NCBI GenBank assembly: GCA_025677815.1
Contig: JAIXMP010000014.1
Span: 186,001-250,000, forward strand
Length of the DNA stretch: 64,000 nt
Reading direction: 5' to 3'
Source: Phascolomyces articulosus
Lineage: Eukaryota > Mucoromycota > Mucoromycetes > Mucorales > Lichtheimiaceae
Part shown: one piece after another, positions 20,990 through 32,995 of the stretch
Layout: every line of letters starts with the position of its first letter
Position numbering within the stretch: position 1 is the stretch's first letter
Position numbers and translations under genes: made by a program
The notes under the pieces: model-generated
The model's database searches: none
The model's input: the letters and a program-made list of their open reading frames with translations, nothing else
What the model was told of the DNA's origin: nothing

Positions 20990-22370
20990 TCAGTCATCAC
21001 CAAACAAACAAAAAGTCCTTTCTCCATCCATGTTTCTCTGGTCCTGGTCCTTCTGGTCAAGCTCTCATGGTCATCCTGGTCTTTGTCCTGATACCACAGC
21101 TGCTATATGTTCTTTGGTCACCGTTCTAGTTCTCCCCACATTGTTGACCGTGTCATCCATGCTTCGGCGGTTATGTCACTCAACTTCTCTGATCATGCAT
21201 ATTGGTTTCTGTCGTGCCATCGTGTCATCTCGTATTTGTTTTTTTTATTCATGAGTCGGTGCGTATTTTTCTTTTCTTTTTTTGATATGATATCGCACTT
21301 TTTTCGTGTCGTGCTTTTTGTTCCTCGACATTCATCTTTTGGTAATAATTATTTGTCATCTATATTTTTTAGTAGTTCACGTTTCTGTTTCATTGGTCAT
21401 CCATATTATCAGATTACTTTGGTACTTCTTCGAGTCATACCATCCTTCTATATACAGTATTCCTTTGCCATGTCAAGTCATACATTATTTACGTTTCAGG
21501 GCTTTCACCAATGATGGTATGTTTATCTAGTTTTTTTTTCCTTTTTTGATACCATGTTTTTTCGTGTCAAGTTTTTTGTGCCATGCCATACACATTCCGA
21601 CAATACTTTGCTTTTTTTTTGTGTGTCATCCATTTTCTTTAGTCACCCAAGTTGTCCCCTGCCACCAACCTTCGTTGACCACCCGTACTGCTATATGGTA
21701 ATACTTTACTATTTCACGTTGTATATCTCCGTTGATTATCCATTATGAGACTATGTTGTACTACGTGTCAAGCCATCCTTCTCTATCATCCTTTGGCATG
21801 TCACATCATCCATCCTTGATCTTTGATGTTGGGGCCTTCTTTGTTGTGCTGCACTGTATATACTCGTTGGCCATATCATCCACGCTATGTTGAACATTTA
21901 TCATGTCATACCATCCATCCTTGATGTTTCTGTCTATGGTCTTTCTTTTCTGTTGCGCTACGTTATCATCTTTTGTTCATCCATGATGTTGCATCAGCCC
22001 ATCCTTACTTGACAATCCAAGCTACAGTATCTTTTTTCGTGCTCTGACAAACGTGTGTTTTTATCATTCATGCTATGCAACCCTTTACAATTTGTGTCTT
22101 GTCTTGACGGATCAAAGGTCTATCCATGCTGTGCTTTTACGTCGTGTTATGCCATCCTTCCCATTGATTGTCCTTTTGCGGTAATCCTTTGGTCTGTCAT
22201 GTTAATCGACTGGTTGATTATCCATTTGACGTTCCATACGTTCACGTTTTCCAAATAATGCTCAAGTCATGGTCCAGTTTTATCTCCTTTAGTCTGTGTG
22301 TGTGTATGCCATGGTTCCCGCCTACGTCAAGTTGCTCCTGTGGGGATGAGTCACCTCAAGCTATCTAAAA
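20990..22370 (+). repeat. Degenerate pyrimidine-rich repeat region built on GTCAT/CATCC motifs
   Basis: About 1.4 kb with composition unlike its flanks: rich in T and C on the plus strand and saturated with variants of GTCATCCAT, GTCATACCATCC and GTGCCAT. Two 29-bp stretches starting CATGTCA and ending in CCATCCTTGAT plus T-rich sequence, at 21797 and 21902, are near-identical and 105 bp apart; looser relatives occur at 21468, 21561 and 21767. No long open frame exists on either strand. It looks like an old, diverged tandem array. Confidence 0.5.
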
Positions 22371-23663
22371 TGGTCAGCAAGTTTTGAACGAATGGAGAAC
22401 CTCTTGTGGAAGGAAACTATTATTTTTAAAAAACAATCTATGATGGATGGGTTGTGTTTATTATTATATAATATAAAATTGGAGGACTAAATATAACCAT
22501 TTCTTTTTTTTTTCTTTTATTTATGGCGTGGGTCATTTTTGACCTGCTCCATTTTTTTATTAGAAACATTTCAGTTACAACGCTCGAAAACCAAGAGTTT
22601 TTATGTTGTTTCTTTTTATTCATGAGTATGGGATTCGGCTCATGTGCTTTAGGGTGCACCGTCTGTCTTAGATAGGTGCAGGTATTGTGTGTCCTTCTTA
22701 TGAGCTTCGATCTGTAAGGGGGAGAGTCCCGGTGCTCAAAAACGTGTAAATTTTCATTTCTTATCTTAATATGTGATTATATAATTTTTGAACAGTTTTA
22801 GAATCTCGCCTGTGGGTTTTTTTTTGGAACTCCTATGCAACACGTTTAAAAAAAAAGTCAAACAGCTTTTATAATATAGCACTAAGTGGTCTGTGTCCTA
22901 TAGGCAAAGTGGCCGGCTACTAGCGGTACTTAGATTTATGATGGTATAAGAGAAAGCATGCTAAACAAGATGAATGAACTAATGAATAATACTAAGCTAG
23001 ATATTTGCTGCTATATGATTTATTTTTCGAATTAACGCCTTTATGGTATATGCAGCACGTTTATAAGGTGAACGTGACTAAAGTGAGACATACCAAATGT
23101 TCATGGAGTAAGTGACACTGTCCTAAGTTAGTCATATATTAATTATATGTACTGTCTTTTTTTTTTACCCAATCGATTATTGATTTTTTGGTGATTGCAC
23201 ATAAAAATCACTATCCTTAGCAAGACAGGCGTCATATTATTCTTTTACGATCTAATGAATAGTAAAGATTACGTGTGGTAAACAGGATTTTACATCCAAT
23301 ACCGACCATTGCTTACTTAATTTCGCTTAAAATTGAGAAAAATTCGCTTGGAAAGCTATAATTTTCGCTAAGGATGATGATCAATTACCAGCAAGATGGA
23401 CATTGATCACCTCGACTAAGATTAATTTTAGCATCAAAGGGTGTGATCTGAAATTCCAGAATTTTCGTACAGAGTTTAAAGATGGTAAAGTGCCTGGCGC
23501 CAACCATATTAAATGATGATTTAAGGTCGATACCAAGCTGGAAAAAAAATCTAAAAGTGTTCCTCATCCTTTCATTCAAATGTCTCTAAAGGATAGTTAA
23601 GACAAACCATTCGATTTTATCTCTAATGTGCGGTAATGTAAGCAATGGCAGAGGTTTATAATG

Positions 23664-23687
23664 TTTTTTTTTTTTTTTAAAAAAAAA
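23664..23687. repeat. Poly-T/poly-A palindrome
   Basis: Fifteen T directly followed by nine A in intergenic DNA; same class as 14724-14750. Confidence 0.9.
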
Positions 23688-24736
23688 GAATAGCCACAAG
23701 ATCATATCCGTAATAATAATATGTTCCCTAATAACAACTTACTGATTAAAACCATTAAAGATTTTATCATTGTAGTTTATCATTAGAATAATACATGTAA
23801 CATAATTGAAACTCGTTCTCAACTGGTTACATTAAGTTGATGACTTTGATTAGGGTATGTCAACAATCGACGCATGTTTATTGCTCTCCCGAATTATTCG
23901 TAGTATATTAGTATATTACATATAAAATACAACCAAATGAATCTCTCATGTTCCGTCTCTCATATTATTCTCTTATATATCAGTATAAAAATAATATTGA
24001 TATAAAGTTTTTCTATATTCGCATCAGTATTACTTTCCATGCTGAACCACAATAATCACTGATTTTTAATAATATGTTGTCGATGGGATAATATCAATAA
24101 ACCAAACATAATATAAAATATCACAAGGAGAGAAGGCTTTTTTTTTCTTTTGCCTCCTAATAGCTCTGGTTGTGGTAAGTTTTATTTTTTAAAAATTAGG
24201 AATAGGTGGTGTTTTTTGAAATATAGCACAGGTGATATTTATATGTTCGTTTTTAGTGGCTTCCTTGTGGTGCGGATGTATCCATGTTGTCATAAACGTT
24301 GTAAGTAACAATATAAAAATTGATATTTGGACAACAATTACCAATATTTTTTTGGTAAATCAACCTAAGAATATTTTTTTAACTCCAGGCATATGTCATA
24401 TAGGCCCTGAGTAGTATATAATATCCAACTTCGTTTAAATATAGCTGTGTATTTAAATAAGAAAAACAAGACGTGGTTTGCTTTTGTTTTGTCCCCTCGA
24501 TTGCCGTTGGTCTCTAACTCTTACTTTTTATATGAATGCTAATCCAGACCGATTAAATATTTGTGTATGTGAAAAGTGCTACGTATATATATGACTAATG
24601 TTATTTAGTACAGAATTGTTTATTTCTGATGTATAATGGTGTATAAGAGAGTGTTTCTTTTTTTTTACTTATTATGAAATAGCTAATGAATATAGAGTGA
24701 TAATATTTTGTGCAGAGATTGGGATGATGGATTGAC

Positions 24737-27700
24737 TTAGAGTACAAACAAGAAACGTAAGTCTTCTACACTCAATTGTTCAAGCGCTGAAGTGTCTTTG
24801 CCTATAATATATTAATAAGAGTAAGTCACTCTATATATAACAACAAGTATATATATATATAGGAAAACACTTACCAAGAGTACTATCCACCAATGCTGTC
24901 TTTTTTTCTTGTAATTGAACAATACGACTTTCAATACTATTTTCAATGACTAATCGAGTAATCTTGATTGGGCGTTTTTGACCTAAACGATGAATACGAT
25001 CCATGGCTTGTACTATAATAAAGAAAAAAAGAGGTTAATTATTCAAGATATCATGTCTGGCACCAATGAAATGAATACAACAAAAACTTACATTCAGCAG
25101 CCTAATTTGTGTGCCATCCAATTTTTTATGCAAAAAATGGAGAATACGAGTCCAAATAAATTAATGTTAGTACAATTTGTTATTATATATTCCGCCTCTC
25201 TGCTCCCCTTTCCTTTCTTATTTAACTTACAGGATTCCACCATGGGTCGCTATAATTTAAATAAATAATGTGCATATTTAGTCCATGATCAAATCCACAT
25301 CTCGATTCATTATATATATAATACCGTAATTCCCTCCTCTTCCTTCTTTATCAATCACCAAACAATATACACCTTAATTAAAATCACTTACCAAATGAAG
25401 ACTCGACTTGCTTCTGTGAGATTTAATGCTACACCACCAGCTTTCAAACTGATAAGGAACACAGTACAGGATGGTTTGGTGTTAAAACTATAAAATTAAT
25501 CATTCGATTCATTCGATGAATATATTATATGTATATCACACAATTTGTTTTGTTTTCTTTCTTATAAATAAATATATCCATATACTCCTTTTCTACCCTT
25601 GTAATCATAAATAGTATATAATCGCAATACTTACTGTTGAATAGCAGCGTCGCGTTGCTGGGGTGACATAGTACCATCTAATCGAATACATTCAAATCCC
25701 GCACGAGATAATCGCCAATAAATGAGATCAAGGAAATTCACAAACTAAAATAATAATAAAAAGGAAATGATCAATATCTTTCTTTCTATCCTTTGTCAGA
25801 TCATGACACGCTAATATTACCTGTGAAAACACAATACTATCCAATGGATAAAAAAAATATTTTTGGTGAGTACATGAAAGGCTCTTCAACATTCACCCAA
25901 TCACATAGATATACACACAGATGCCTATAAATAGAAGTATAGAATTTTTACCTTTTGATGGTTCGATCATCACTTCGTAAATTGTAAAGTTCTTCAGTCA
26001 AGGCTTCAATTTTAGTAGAACTTCGCCACTTGTCCATATTAATCCGATTCACGATGCTGGATTTTGAGAAAGAGGTATGAGTACCTGTGCCTTCTTCCAA
26101 CTCCAAAGGAGGTTGAGAAAGATCCACGGAAAAGTTGGCAAAGCAAGTAGGGCATTTTGGTTTCTGACTGGTGGCCATGGCATCAAAGGATTGAAGGTAT
26201 TGATTGCAGCACTATTTTTTTTAAAAAAAAATTGAGAACATGAGTTTTTTTTTTTCCAAACCATGATCACCCATCAAGTACTTCTTTATTTATATATTAC
26301 CTCTCTACAAAAGACATGTCGACAAGCAGCACGAATAGCATCCTAAATAGTTAAAGAATTAATGGATTCAATATATAACTCAAACTGCATACCATAGAAA
26401 TCGAATCCTATTTTGATTTCACTTACTTCAGGTGGTTCACTGCACAACATACACACCAACTGTTTGTTTCCAGCCATACCCAATTTCTTGGTCACCAAAT
26501 CGGGATGATTGGCACAAAGACGCATACGAGTCAACAATTCAAAGATATTGGCATAATTGTTAAGAACGGAACCATCTTCGACATAAGTAGTGAATTGACG
26601 TGCGGTATCAGTATAAAGGGAGGTATACACATCTTCTTCCTCTTCATTAAACATATCGCGTCGCACTTCGACCACACGAGGAGGAAGACCTAAATCATCG
26701 GCACATTCGATTTTGGTACGACGTAACATCATTTTATCCAACAACTTTCGAAGTTTGCCCATGGCATCTCGACCTGGTCCAATATTACCGTGATTTTGAA
26801 TAGGCTTCAATACTTCATTATTCCACCAACAGACGTGACTATAGCAAAAAAAATGACAATCATGGGATAAAAGAATGTTAGAATGATTGCTTATCTTATG
26901 ATCCCTTCCTTTCTTCTTCTTGCTCTTCCAATCCATTTCCTCCTCCAAGAAAAATAAAAAATAAAACTTACTCCATAGGGGTATGTCCACAACTATCACA
27001 ACCACGCTTATCACTGAATTCCCAATTGATCTTTTTACAATCGCATGATTTACAATAGTAATAAGCGAATGGATCTATATATCAATATCATCATAGAGTC
27101 AGCACTTTTTGAGAATAGAAATAGAAAACACCTTGCATTCTATAAAGATGACACAGGATTTTTTTTTTTAAAAAAAAAAAAAGTTTACCTGCTTGCATAA
27201 AACGAATAAGAGAATAAAGTTCACCGACTCGGTTTTGAAGGGGTGTGCCTGTCAAAGACCATCGATAATTGGCATCCAAATTGAACTGGTAATAAAAAAG
27301 AATCACATATGAGACATATTCATCTTCTATTTTTAATACTTTTTATAATAAGTTGACTAACTTACGCATGCGCGTGCGGTGTTGGAACTTCGATCTTTAA
27401 TATTGTGGGCCTATTATATATAATGGTCAGTATAAGAATCATTTCATTGGGTTGGATCCCCTCACTTTCTTTATTATTTACCTCATCAAGGATAATGCGA
27501 TGCCAATGAATTTGGTGTAAAATAGATTTTTCCTTGACTAAATTACCCATCACTTTTCGACCCACTTCTTGTTTACGGAACTCATTTTCAATCAAACTAT
27601 CTACAAAAATATAGATAAATGGAGAATGAGGAATCTCTCTTTTATTATATATATATATATATATAACATCACGTTGTCCATAAGGAGAGAACATCACACA

Positions 27701-29497
27701 CACACAAAATAATAATAATAATAACGAGTAGTAGTACTTACAAGTGGTCAAGACTACATCCACAGCTTGCAATTGTTTTAATGTGAAATTTCTTTTCGCG
27801 CCTATAATTTATTATAACTGCAATGAATACAAGAGAAAAAAAAATGTCAGAAATAACGATTTTTACCATGGAAAATCACGACTTTTAATGCCTTGCTTGT
27901 ATGTTGTTCAATTTCCTGTTTCCACTGCATAATAGCAACCTAAAAAAAAATCATATCAATACAAATAAGGAAAATGCGCAGCTTGCTCTGTTTACAATAC
28001 CCAGCAAAAAATAAGTTTACTTACCGTTGGCGCAACAACAAGGTTGGGCTTTTGTTTGTCAGATAAGAGAAGAGCGATGGTTTGAATGGTTTTACCCATA
28101 CCCATTTCATCCTATTTAAATAAATATAAGCATGTTATTGGAACTGATCCAGTAGTAGTAGTAGAAGAAGAAGAAGAAGAAGAAGGAGGAGGAGGAGGAG
28201 GAGGAGGAGGAGGAGGAGGAGGGAAATTCTTTTGTAAAAAAAACTTACAGCCAAGACACCACCTTTGAACTATATAGAATCCCATTGTTATTGGCATTAG
28301 TAAACCACACTGATAACAACAAATAAAGAAAAGTAAGAACTTACATCATTCAACTCTTCTTGTTGACGCATCCATCCCACACCTAACTTTTGGAATGGAA
28401 GTAAAGGCAACTTAAGTTCAGCAGGTTGTTCAATCGGTTCAGGTTCATTCGTAATGGTTGCTTCCAATTCTTCCCAAACATCCTTTAATTCTGGATGGTA
28501 CTTAAGAAGCTTCATATTGGTACGTTGTGCCTATATCAATATATATAATTATATATGAATGATATAATACCATCCATCATGTCCATACGTCACCATAATG
28601 ACAAATTCTTCTTGCTTATCGGATGAAAAAAAAAATGGTTAAAAGAAAACTTACGTGTGTCATAAAGACACGAGGTACACCTCGTCCTCGATTACGACCG
28701 CGTGCTGTTCGTCGTGCTCGATTGTGCGTAGCCGCTTCGTCGTCCTCGTCCTCGTCCTCGTCCTCATCATCCGATGATACACTTGAATCATCCTCGTCAG
28801 AAGTAAGATCAACAACAGACGTTTCTGCATCTGAAACAGAAGATAAAACAATCACACCATCATCATTCTCTTCTTCCTCGGTTTCTTCTTCTTGTTCCTG
28901 TGGAGAGTTTCCTTCAGCTGTCATATATAATTCAGAAGGCGTCGCTGTTTCTGAAGCGCAAGAATCAGAATCGTCGTTAACACTACCATTGGATTCATTA
29001 CCAGAATAAAATAAACTAGGAGTGGAAGCACTTGAAGAACCATTGGCATTGGTAGTAATTGTCATTCGACCTTTGCCTTTACGATCATGAGTGATCTTGT
29101 TTCTTGCGGTAGACTTTTGTTCTTGTTCTCTTGGCTTTACAACCGCCGCAGCACCAGCAGCAGCGACCGATTGGGCTCGTTCTTTTTTGACAACAACCGC
29201 AGGTGATGGTGTAGGAGAACTGAGCACCTGATCTTGTGGTTGAATAACAACTGGTGTTTTTGTTGTTGTTTCCTGCTTGACTTTTTTCAATGATTGATTG
29301 TCGTTGTTGTTGCCTTGGTCTGATTCTTTTTTAATTCTTTGACGTTTCTTGGATTCTTCGGAACCGGAACCAAAATCAGAGAGTTCCGATCTTAAACGAC
29401 GTAAACTTCTACGAGGTGCCGGCGTTGAACTATTAGATCCAGCAGCCTTAGTAGTCGATCGAGTGACACGACCTGAAGTGGTTTTTGGAATGGCCAT
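24737..29497 (-). CDS. RAD16: RAD16-type SNF2 ATPase / RING protein (global-genome nucleotide excision repair)
   Basis: Twenty exons on the minus strand: 29497-28655, 28530-28345, 28269-28249, 28111-28025, 27939-27867, 27801-27742, 27600-27482, 27410-27366, 27285-27189, 27074-26972, 26838-26427, 26342-26301, 26211-25952, 25837-25822, 25744-25635, 25487-25392, 25249-25231, 25101-25092, 25012-24875 and 24801-24737; total 933 residues. Order: a basic/acidic disordered N-terminus (to about 280), SNF2 motor with DEMGMGKT (351-358), the DEAH box split by an intron (462-465), [10 protein letters not shown], a CxxC pair insert (C518/C521, C536/C539), a C3HC4 RING (C674, C677, C689, H691, C694, C697, C716, C719), then the helicase C-lobe with [34 protein letters not shown] and DRIHRLGQ. 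This layout, a RING inside a SNF2 motor plus the extra zinc-like module, is diagnostic of Rad16, which with Rad7 scans non-transcribed DNA for lesions. Exons of 21, 16, 19 and 10 nt are needed to restore conserved motifs. Confidence 0.96.
27159..27182. repeat. Poly-T/poly-A palindrome in a RAD16 intron
   Basis: Eleven T directly followed by thirteen A, just downstream (in the gene's sense) of the donor of the exon 27285-27189. Confidence 0.9.
28151..28222. repeat. Triplet repeat (GTA)n(GAA)n(GGA)n in a RAD16 intron
   Basis: About 70 bp of uninterrupted purine-rich triplets on the plus strand: roughly four GTA, six GAA and thirteen GGA units, inside the 137-bp intron 28248-28112. In the pre-mRNA it reads as a pyrimidine tract of UCC and UUC units. 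Mirror-like polypurine DNA of this kind can adopt triplex structure. Confidence 0.95.
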
Positions 29498-29706
29498 GGA
29501 GAATCACCAAATAAAGAAGAAAAGTGAAGAGAAAAAAAAGGAGGAGAAAGAAAAAAAGGTACTTCCAACAAGTGAAACTTTACATATAAAAATTCGGGCA
29601 GCTTTAAGGTTTTTATTCGGCGCTCATTGTTTTAATCTATGATACATATACTCGTTGTAATAGTAATAGTGAGTAGTAAGAAGGAAGTGGATGGATGGAT
29701 GAATTG

Positions 29707-30945
29707 CTATTTTATCAACCATTTTCCAACCAATGCTTTCATAATATTGGCCGATCGTCGCTCATCCATACTCCACACCATCCCATCTTTGATCCTATTA
29801 CTCTCTATATCTAAATCTAAATCCTCCGTATCCCAATCTTCCTCTGATCGTTGTTCTTCTGGGTCATCCAATCGTCGATCATTTTCGACTTCAGACACCA
29901 CCATTTGTACAATACAGCGCGTTTCATAATCATAATGAACACCATTGACCATCATTTCATCCACCAAATGAAGCATACCATGCACATCTTGCCAAAGTTG
30001 CCAACGCATCATCAATAACGCATTATATACTTCGGTGGTACATCCAGCCACATAACTCATCACACTATGTGTTTTGGCATGTTCGAAGATCGATAACGCT
30101 AAATATGGATCTTGGAATGTCACACTGGCTTTTTTAATAGCGTGGGTTAATAATTTGGCATAATAAGGTGGATAGTTACTGTCGTCATTCTCTTTTCTAT
30201 CCGTTGAGGTGGTAAAATTAATCACGCGTTCCAGTAATTGTCGACCCGTCGTACATTCCAATAGACTATTAATTGCGTTTGTCTCCTTGTCTCGCGACAT
30301 AATATTTTCATCATGAGTCTTAACAATTATGGCCGGTTCATCCATCCTCCGTCGTGATTTTTGAAATACCGATTTTCCATAAAATGATCCCAACATACCT
30401 CTTGGTAAAGGTGAGGTCTTTTTATGTGGTTGTTGACTTTTTCGTACCATATTTAATAATTGTTTTTCAATTTGAGATTGAATGCGTTGAGTCTTTTTGG
30501 CTACATTGGGATCTTGGGGTTGAAAAGCAGTCGTCGGTGGTGGAGGTGGTACGGTAATAGAAGCTTTTTGGATAGGCCCACATTCGGATTCTGGCCATAA
30601 GGATTTTAATATACTTTGTAAATCACGGGCACTACTGGATTGGACCAGTGATTGTTGTTGTTCTTTTTTATTGGCATTTTTTTTAATGAATGCATCGAGT
30701 TCCCGATCGAGAACATTGTCGAGTGGATTGTGGTTGGTTTTATTGTTATTATTATTATTATTCGTGTTGGTAGGTGATGATTCATGAGGATTTTCATGAT
30801 GTTGGGATTGGGAATAGGATCGACTTGACCATGGTGTTTTTGAATGGACACCAGTAGTGGTACGTAATGGAATAAGAAAAGAGTGATATTGTAATGAACA
30901 CGTACGACAAAGGTGGTGTCTCGTAGTCCTTGGTATGTGTTGCAT
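29707..30945 (-). CDS. Mtf2-like mitochondrial protein
   Basis: Single-exon gene, 412 residues. The N-terminus is Arg/His/Ser/Thr-rich without early acidic residues, consistent with a mitochondrial presequence, followed by Asn-rich and Gln-rich low complexity. The C-terminal region (about 225-345) carries ECTTGRQLLERVINF, then LLTHAIKKASVTFQDPYLAL, SIFEHAKTHSVMSYVAGCTT and EVYNALLMMRWQLWQDVHGM with LVDEMMVNGV, a helical-repeat arrangement I associate with the C-terminal domain of fungal Mtf2-type proteins. Yeast Mtf2 acts in mitochondrial mRNA processing and translation (notably COX1). An acidic linker and a short C-terminal helix end the protein. It lies 209 bp upstream of RAD16 on the same strand, and its own 5' side is abutted by a retrotransposon relic starting within 100 bp. 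Family assignment is from memory of motif pattern, not a search. Confidence 0.75.
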   Translation of the reverse strand: MQHIPRTTRHHLCRTCSLQYHSFLIPLRTTTGVHSKTPWSSRSYSQSQHHENPHESSPTNTNNNNNNNKTNHNPLDNVLDRELDAFIKKNANKKEQQQSLVQSSSARDLQSILKSLWPESECGPIQKASITVPPPPPTTAFQPQDPNVAKKTQRIQSQIEKQLLNMVRKSQQPHKKTSPLPRGMLGSFYGKSVFQKSRRRMDEPAIIVKTHDENIMSRDKETNAINSLLECTTGRQLLERVINFTTSTDRKENDDSNYPPYYAKLLTHAIKKASVTFQDPYLALSIFEHAKTHSVMSYVAGCTTEVYNALLMMRWQLWQDVHGMLHLVDEMMVNGVHYDYETRCIVQMVVSEVENDRRLDDPEEQRSEEDWDTEDLDLDIESNRIKDGMVWSMDERRSANIMKALVGKWLIK

Positions 30946-31019
30946 AGTGGCAAAAAGATCCTTTTGACAACAAAAAATAAAAATGGTTTATAAAAAAATG
31001 CATTAAGTGACTTGCAAAT

Positions 31020-32890
31020 TTCTCTTAGTATTGGGTAATACAAAACATCGACTATGCTTAGATACACTTGGACCAAATAACATCCTTATATCTCACGATC
31101 GATGCCCACTTGCTTCTATAAATGACATTTTTCATAAATTAAAAGAAAACTCTGTTTTTTCCACGCTTGATCTAACATCAGGAATTCAAAGAGTTCCTAT
31201 ACTACCTAAACATCAACGTTAACTAAGTTTTACCTTCTTTGGCAAAAAACAAGACTGTCATGCAAAAGGTTGTTTCGCCTTAAAAACGTTGAGTAGTACT
31301 TTTCAACATGTAATCCACATCATCTTACATAATCTTCCATATGTTCATTCATATATAAGCGACATTGTCATAGTATCCAAAACAATACACGATCACATTG
31401 ATCACGTCAATACGGTCATCCAAAAATTAAATGAAAACATGTTAATTTTAAACCAAGAAAAATGTAACTTTGCACAATCATATACTACACTACTGGGATT
31501 TTGTATCTCAAATAAGAGTATTGCACTTGATATTCGAAAAGTAATAACTATATTAGATTATTCACAGTTACACACTAGTCGCGATTACATGAAATTTCTT
31601 GGATTAGTGAATTATTTTAGATCCTATATTCCCATATGCTCTACCTTGACCGCGTCTTTAGATGTCTTATGTCATGAAAAAGATATTTGTAACAAATTGA
31701 CAGAAATATATCAAAAATCCTTTGATGCTTTACGCATCATTTTAACGAAAGCTCCAATTTATCCTATTCAAACTTCAGCTGTCCATTTTACATAGCTACA
31801 AATGCATCAAATATAGGAATAAGTGCCGTCCTTTATCAAATCATCGATAAAGAGGTTAAACATATCGCTTTTAAATCACGAGCGCTCTCGTGTTCAGAAA
31901 GACGATATAGCATTACGCGCAAAGAACTTTGTTCAATCGTATATTCTTTGGGTTCCTTTCATCCATACATATACTTACAACCTGAAGAAAATCCTTCAAA
32001 CAGACCATCATAGTCTTTGCTGAATCATGACACAAAATATCGCCAATAGAATGATCATTGGCTGGTTTGAAACAATGTTGAATTATCCGAATATCGAAAT
32101 ACAGCATCTGCCTGGTTTACAAAACACCTGCCAGGTCTCCTCAGTCGTTTATACGAGAACATAGAGGGTACTGATTCTTTAGAAAGAGGGCAATGCTCGA
32201 GTTTCTACACGTCTCAAATACTCACTTCTGCAATTATAAGAAAAAGATGAAAATGCAATCCACCTTAACACCTTACATGCTGATAATCCATTTATTGACA
32301 TGATCACGCTCCCTGTGGAAGATCGACATAAATTATTAATGGACCAGTATAACTTTGGTCACTTTAGTGCTGAAGCAATGACAAATGGCTTAAGAAATCA
32401 AGGCTTTAACTGGAATGAATTATTTAACGAAGCTTTAAACGCTGTACATGCATGTAATACATGTGCAAAACACAACATAGTTAACAAGGATATCATCCTT
32501 TAAAACCTTTACAAGCTTACTTACTGGCAGGCCACTGGGTTATTGACTTAGCTGGATCACTTCGCATCACTGATCTTGGTAATACTTATTTACTTGTTAT
32601 GATAAACATCTGTACAAGATTTTTCATCTTAAGAGTAACACCTAACAAACAAATTGATACATACTATTGCAAGAACATTAATACAAGTCTTTTCAGACTT
32701 TGGATTTCCTAGATACTTACAAAGTGATCATGGATCCGAATTTTGTAACTCTATCATGACTAAGCTTACTGAAGCTGCAGGGATATTTGTAAGATTTTCT
32801 ATACCTTATCATGCAAGGTCGAATCCTAGTGAACATTTTGTACAAACAGCCTTAAGAGCTACCAGCGTATATATCATCAGTAATAGTTAG
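31020..32890 (+). mobile_element. Ty3/gypsy retrotransposon pol relic
   Basis: Fragments of a Ty3/gypsy pol polyprotein in order on the plus strand. Reverse transcriptase: CPLASINDIFHKLKENSVFS and TLDLTSGIQR near 31105-31200, then YISDIVIVSKTIHDH near 31352, where the active-site YxDD reads Y-I-S-D. RNase H: ATNASNIGISAVLYQ and FKSRALSCSERRYSITRKEL from about 31797 in another frame. Integrase: an H-x-H/C-x2-C type zinc module (MDQYNFGH ... CNTCAKH, 32340-32470), GHWVIDLAG near 32530, QSDHGSEF near 32720. Stops and frame changes occur between most blocks, so it is dead. Gag, protease and clear flanking LTRs are not seen, though a possible LTR lies at 35188-35546. Confidence 0.88.
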
Positions 32891-32898
32891 TTATCATT

Positions 32899-32992
<94 letters not shown>
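32899..32992. repeat. Microsatellite (TACATA)n then (TA)n
   Basis: About 55 bp of TATACA hexamers followed by about 36 bp of alternating TA, directly after the retrotransposon relic. Such tracts are expected to be length-variable. Confidence 0.95.

Positions 32993-32995
<3 letters not shown>

Larger units (their letters stand above)
19911..24736. other. Long gene-poor interval
   Basis: About 4.8 kb with no recognisable gene. It includes the pyrimidine-rich degenerate repeat at 20990-22370 and a T(15)A(9) palindrome at 23664-23687. Between 22400 and 24700 open frames are short; one at 23385-23579 (-) has a mixed composition but no known motif. Nothing else supportable was found. Confidence 0.5.

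Noticed and set aside
21107..21514. 135-codon plus-strand open frame in the pyrimidine-rich region
   Set aside because: Its Phe/Ser/His/Val composition follows from repeated GTCAT and CATCC words; other frames are similarly open and no domain is visible.
28086..28268. Open frames encoding poly-Gly, poly-Pro or poly-Glu around 28150-28220
   Set aside because: Products of the triplet microsatellite inside a RAD16 intron; the flanking exons splice in phase without it.
32899..32992. CRISPR-like or centromeric array
   Set aside because: The repeat is a simple TACATA/TA microsatellite without spacers.
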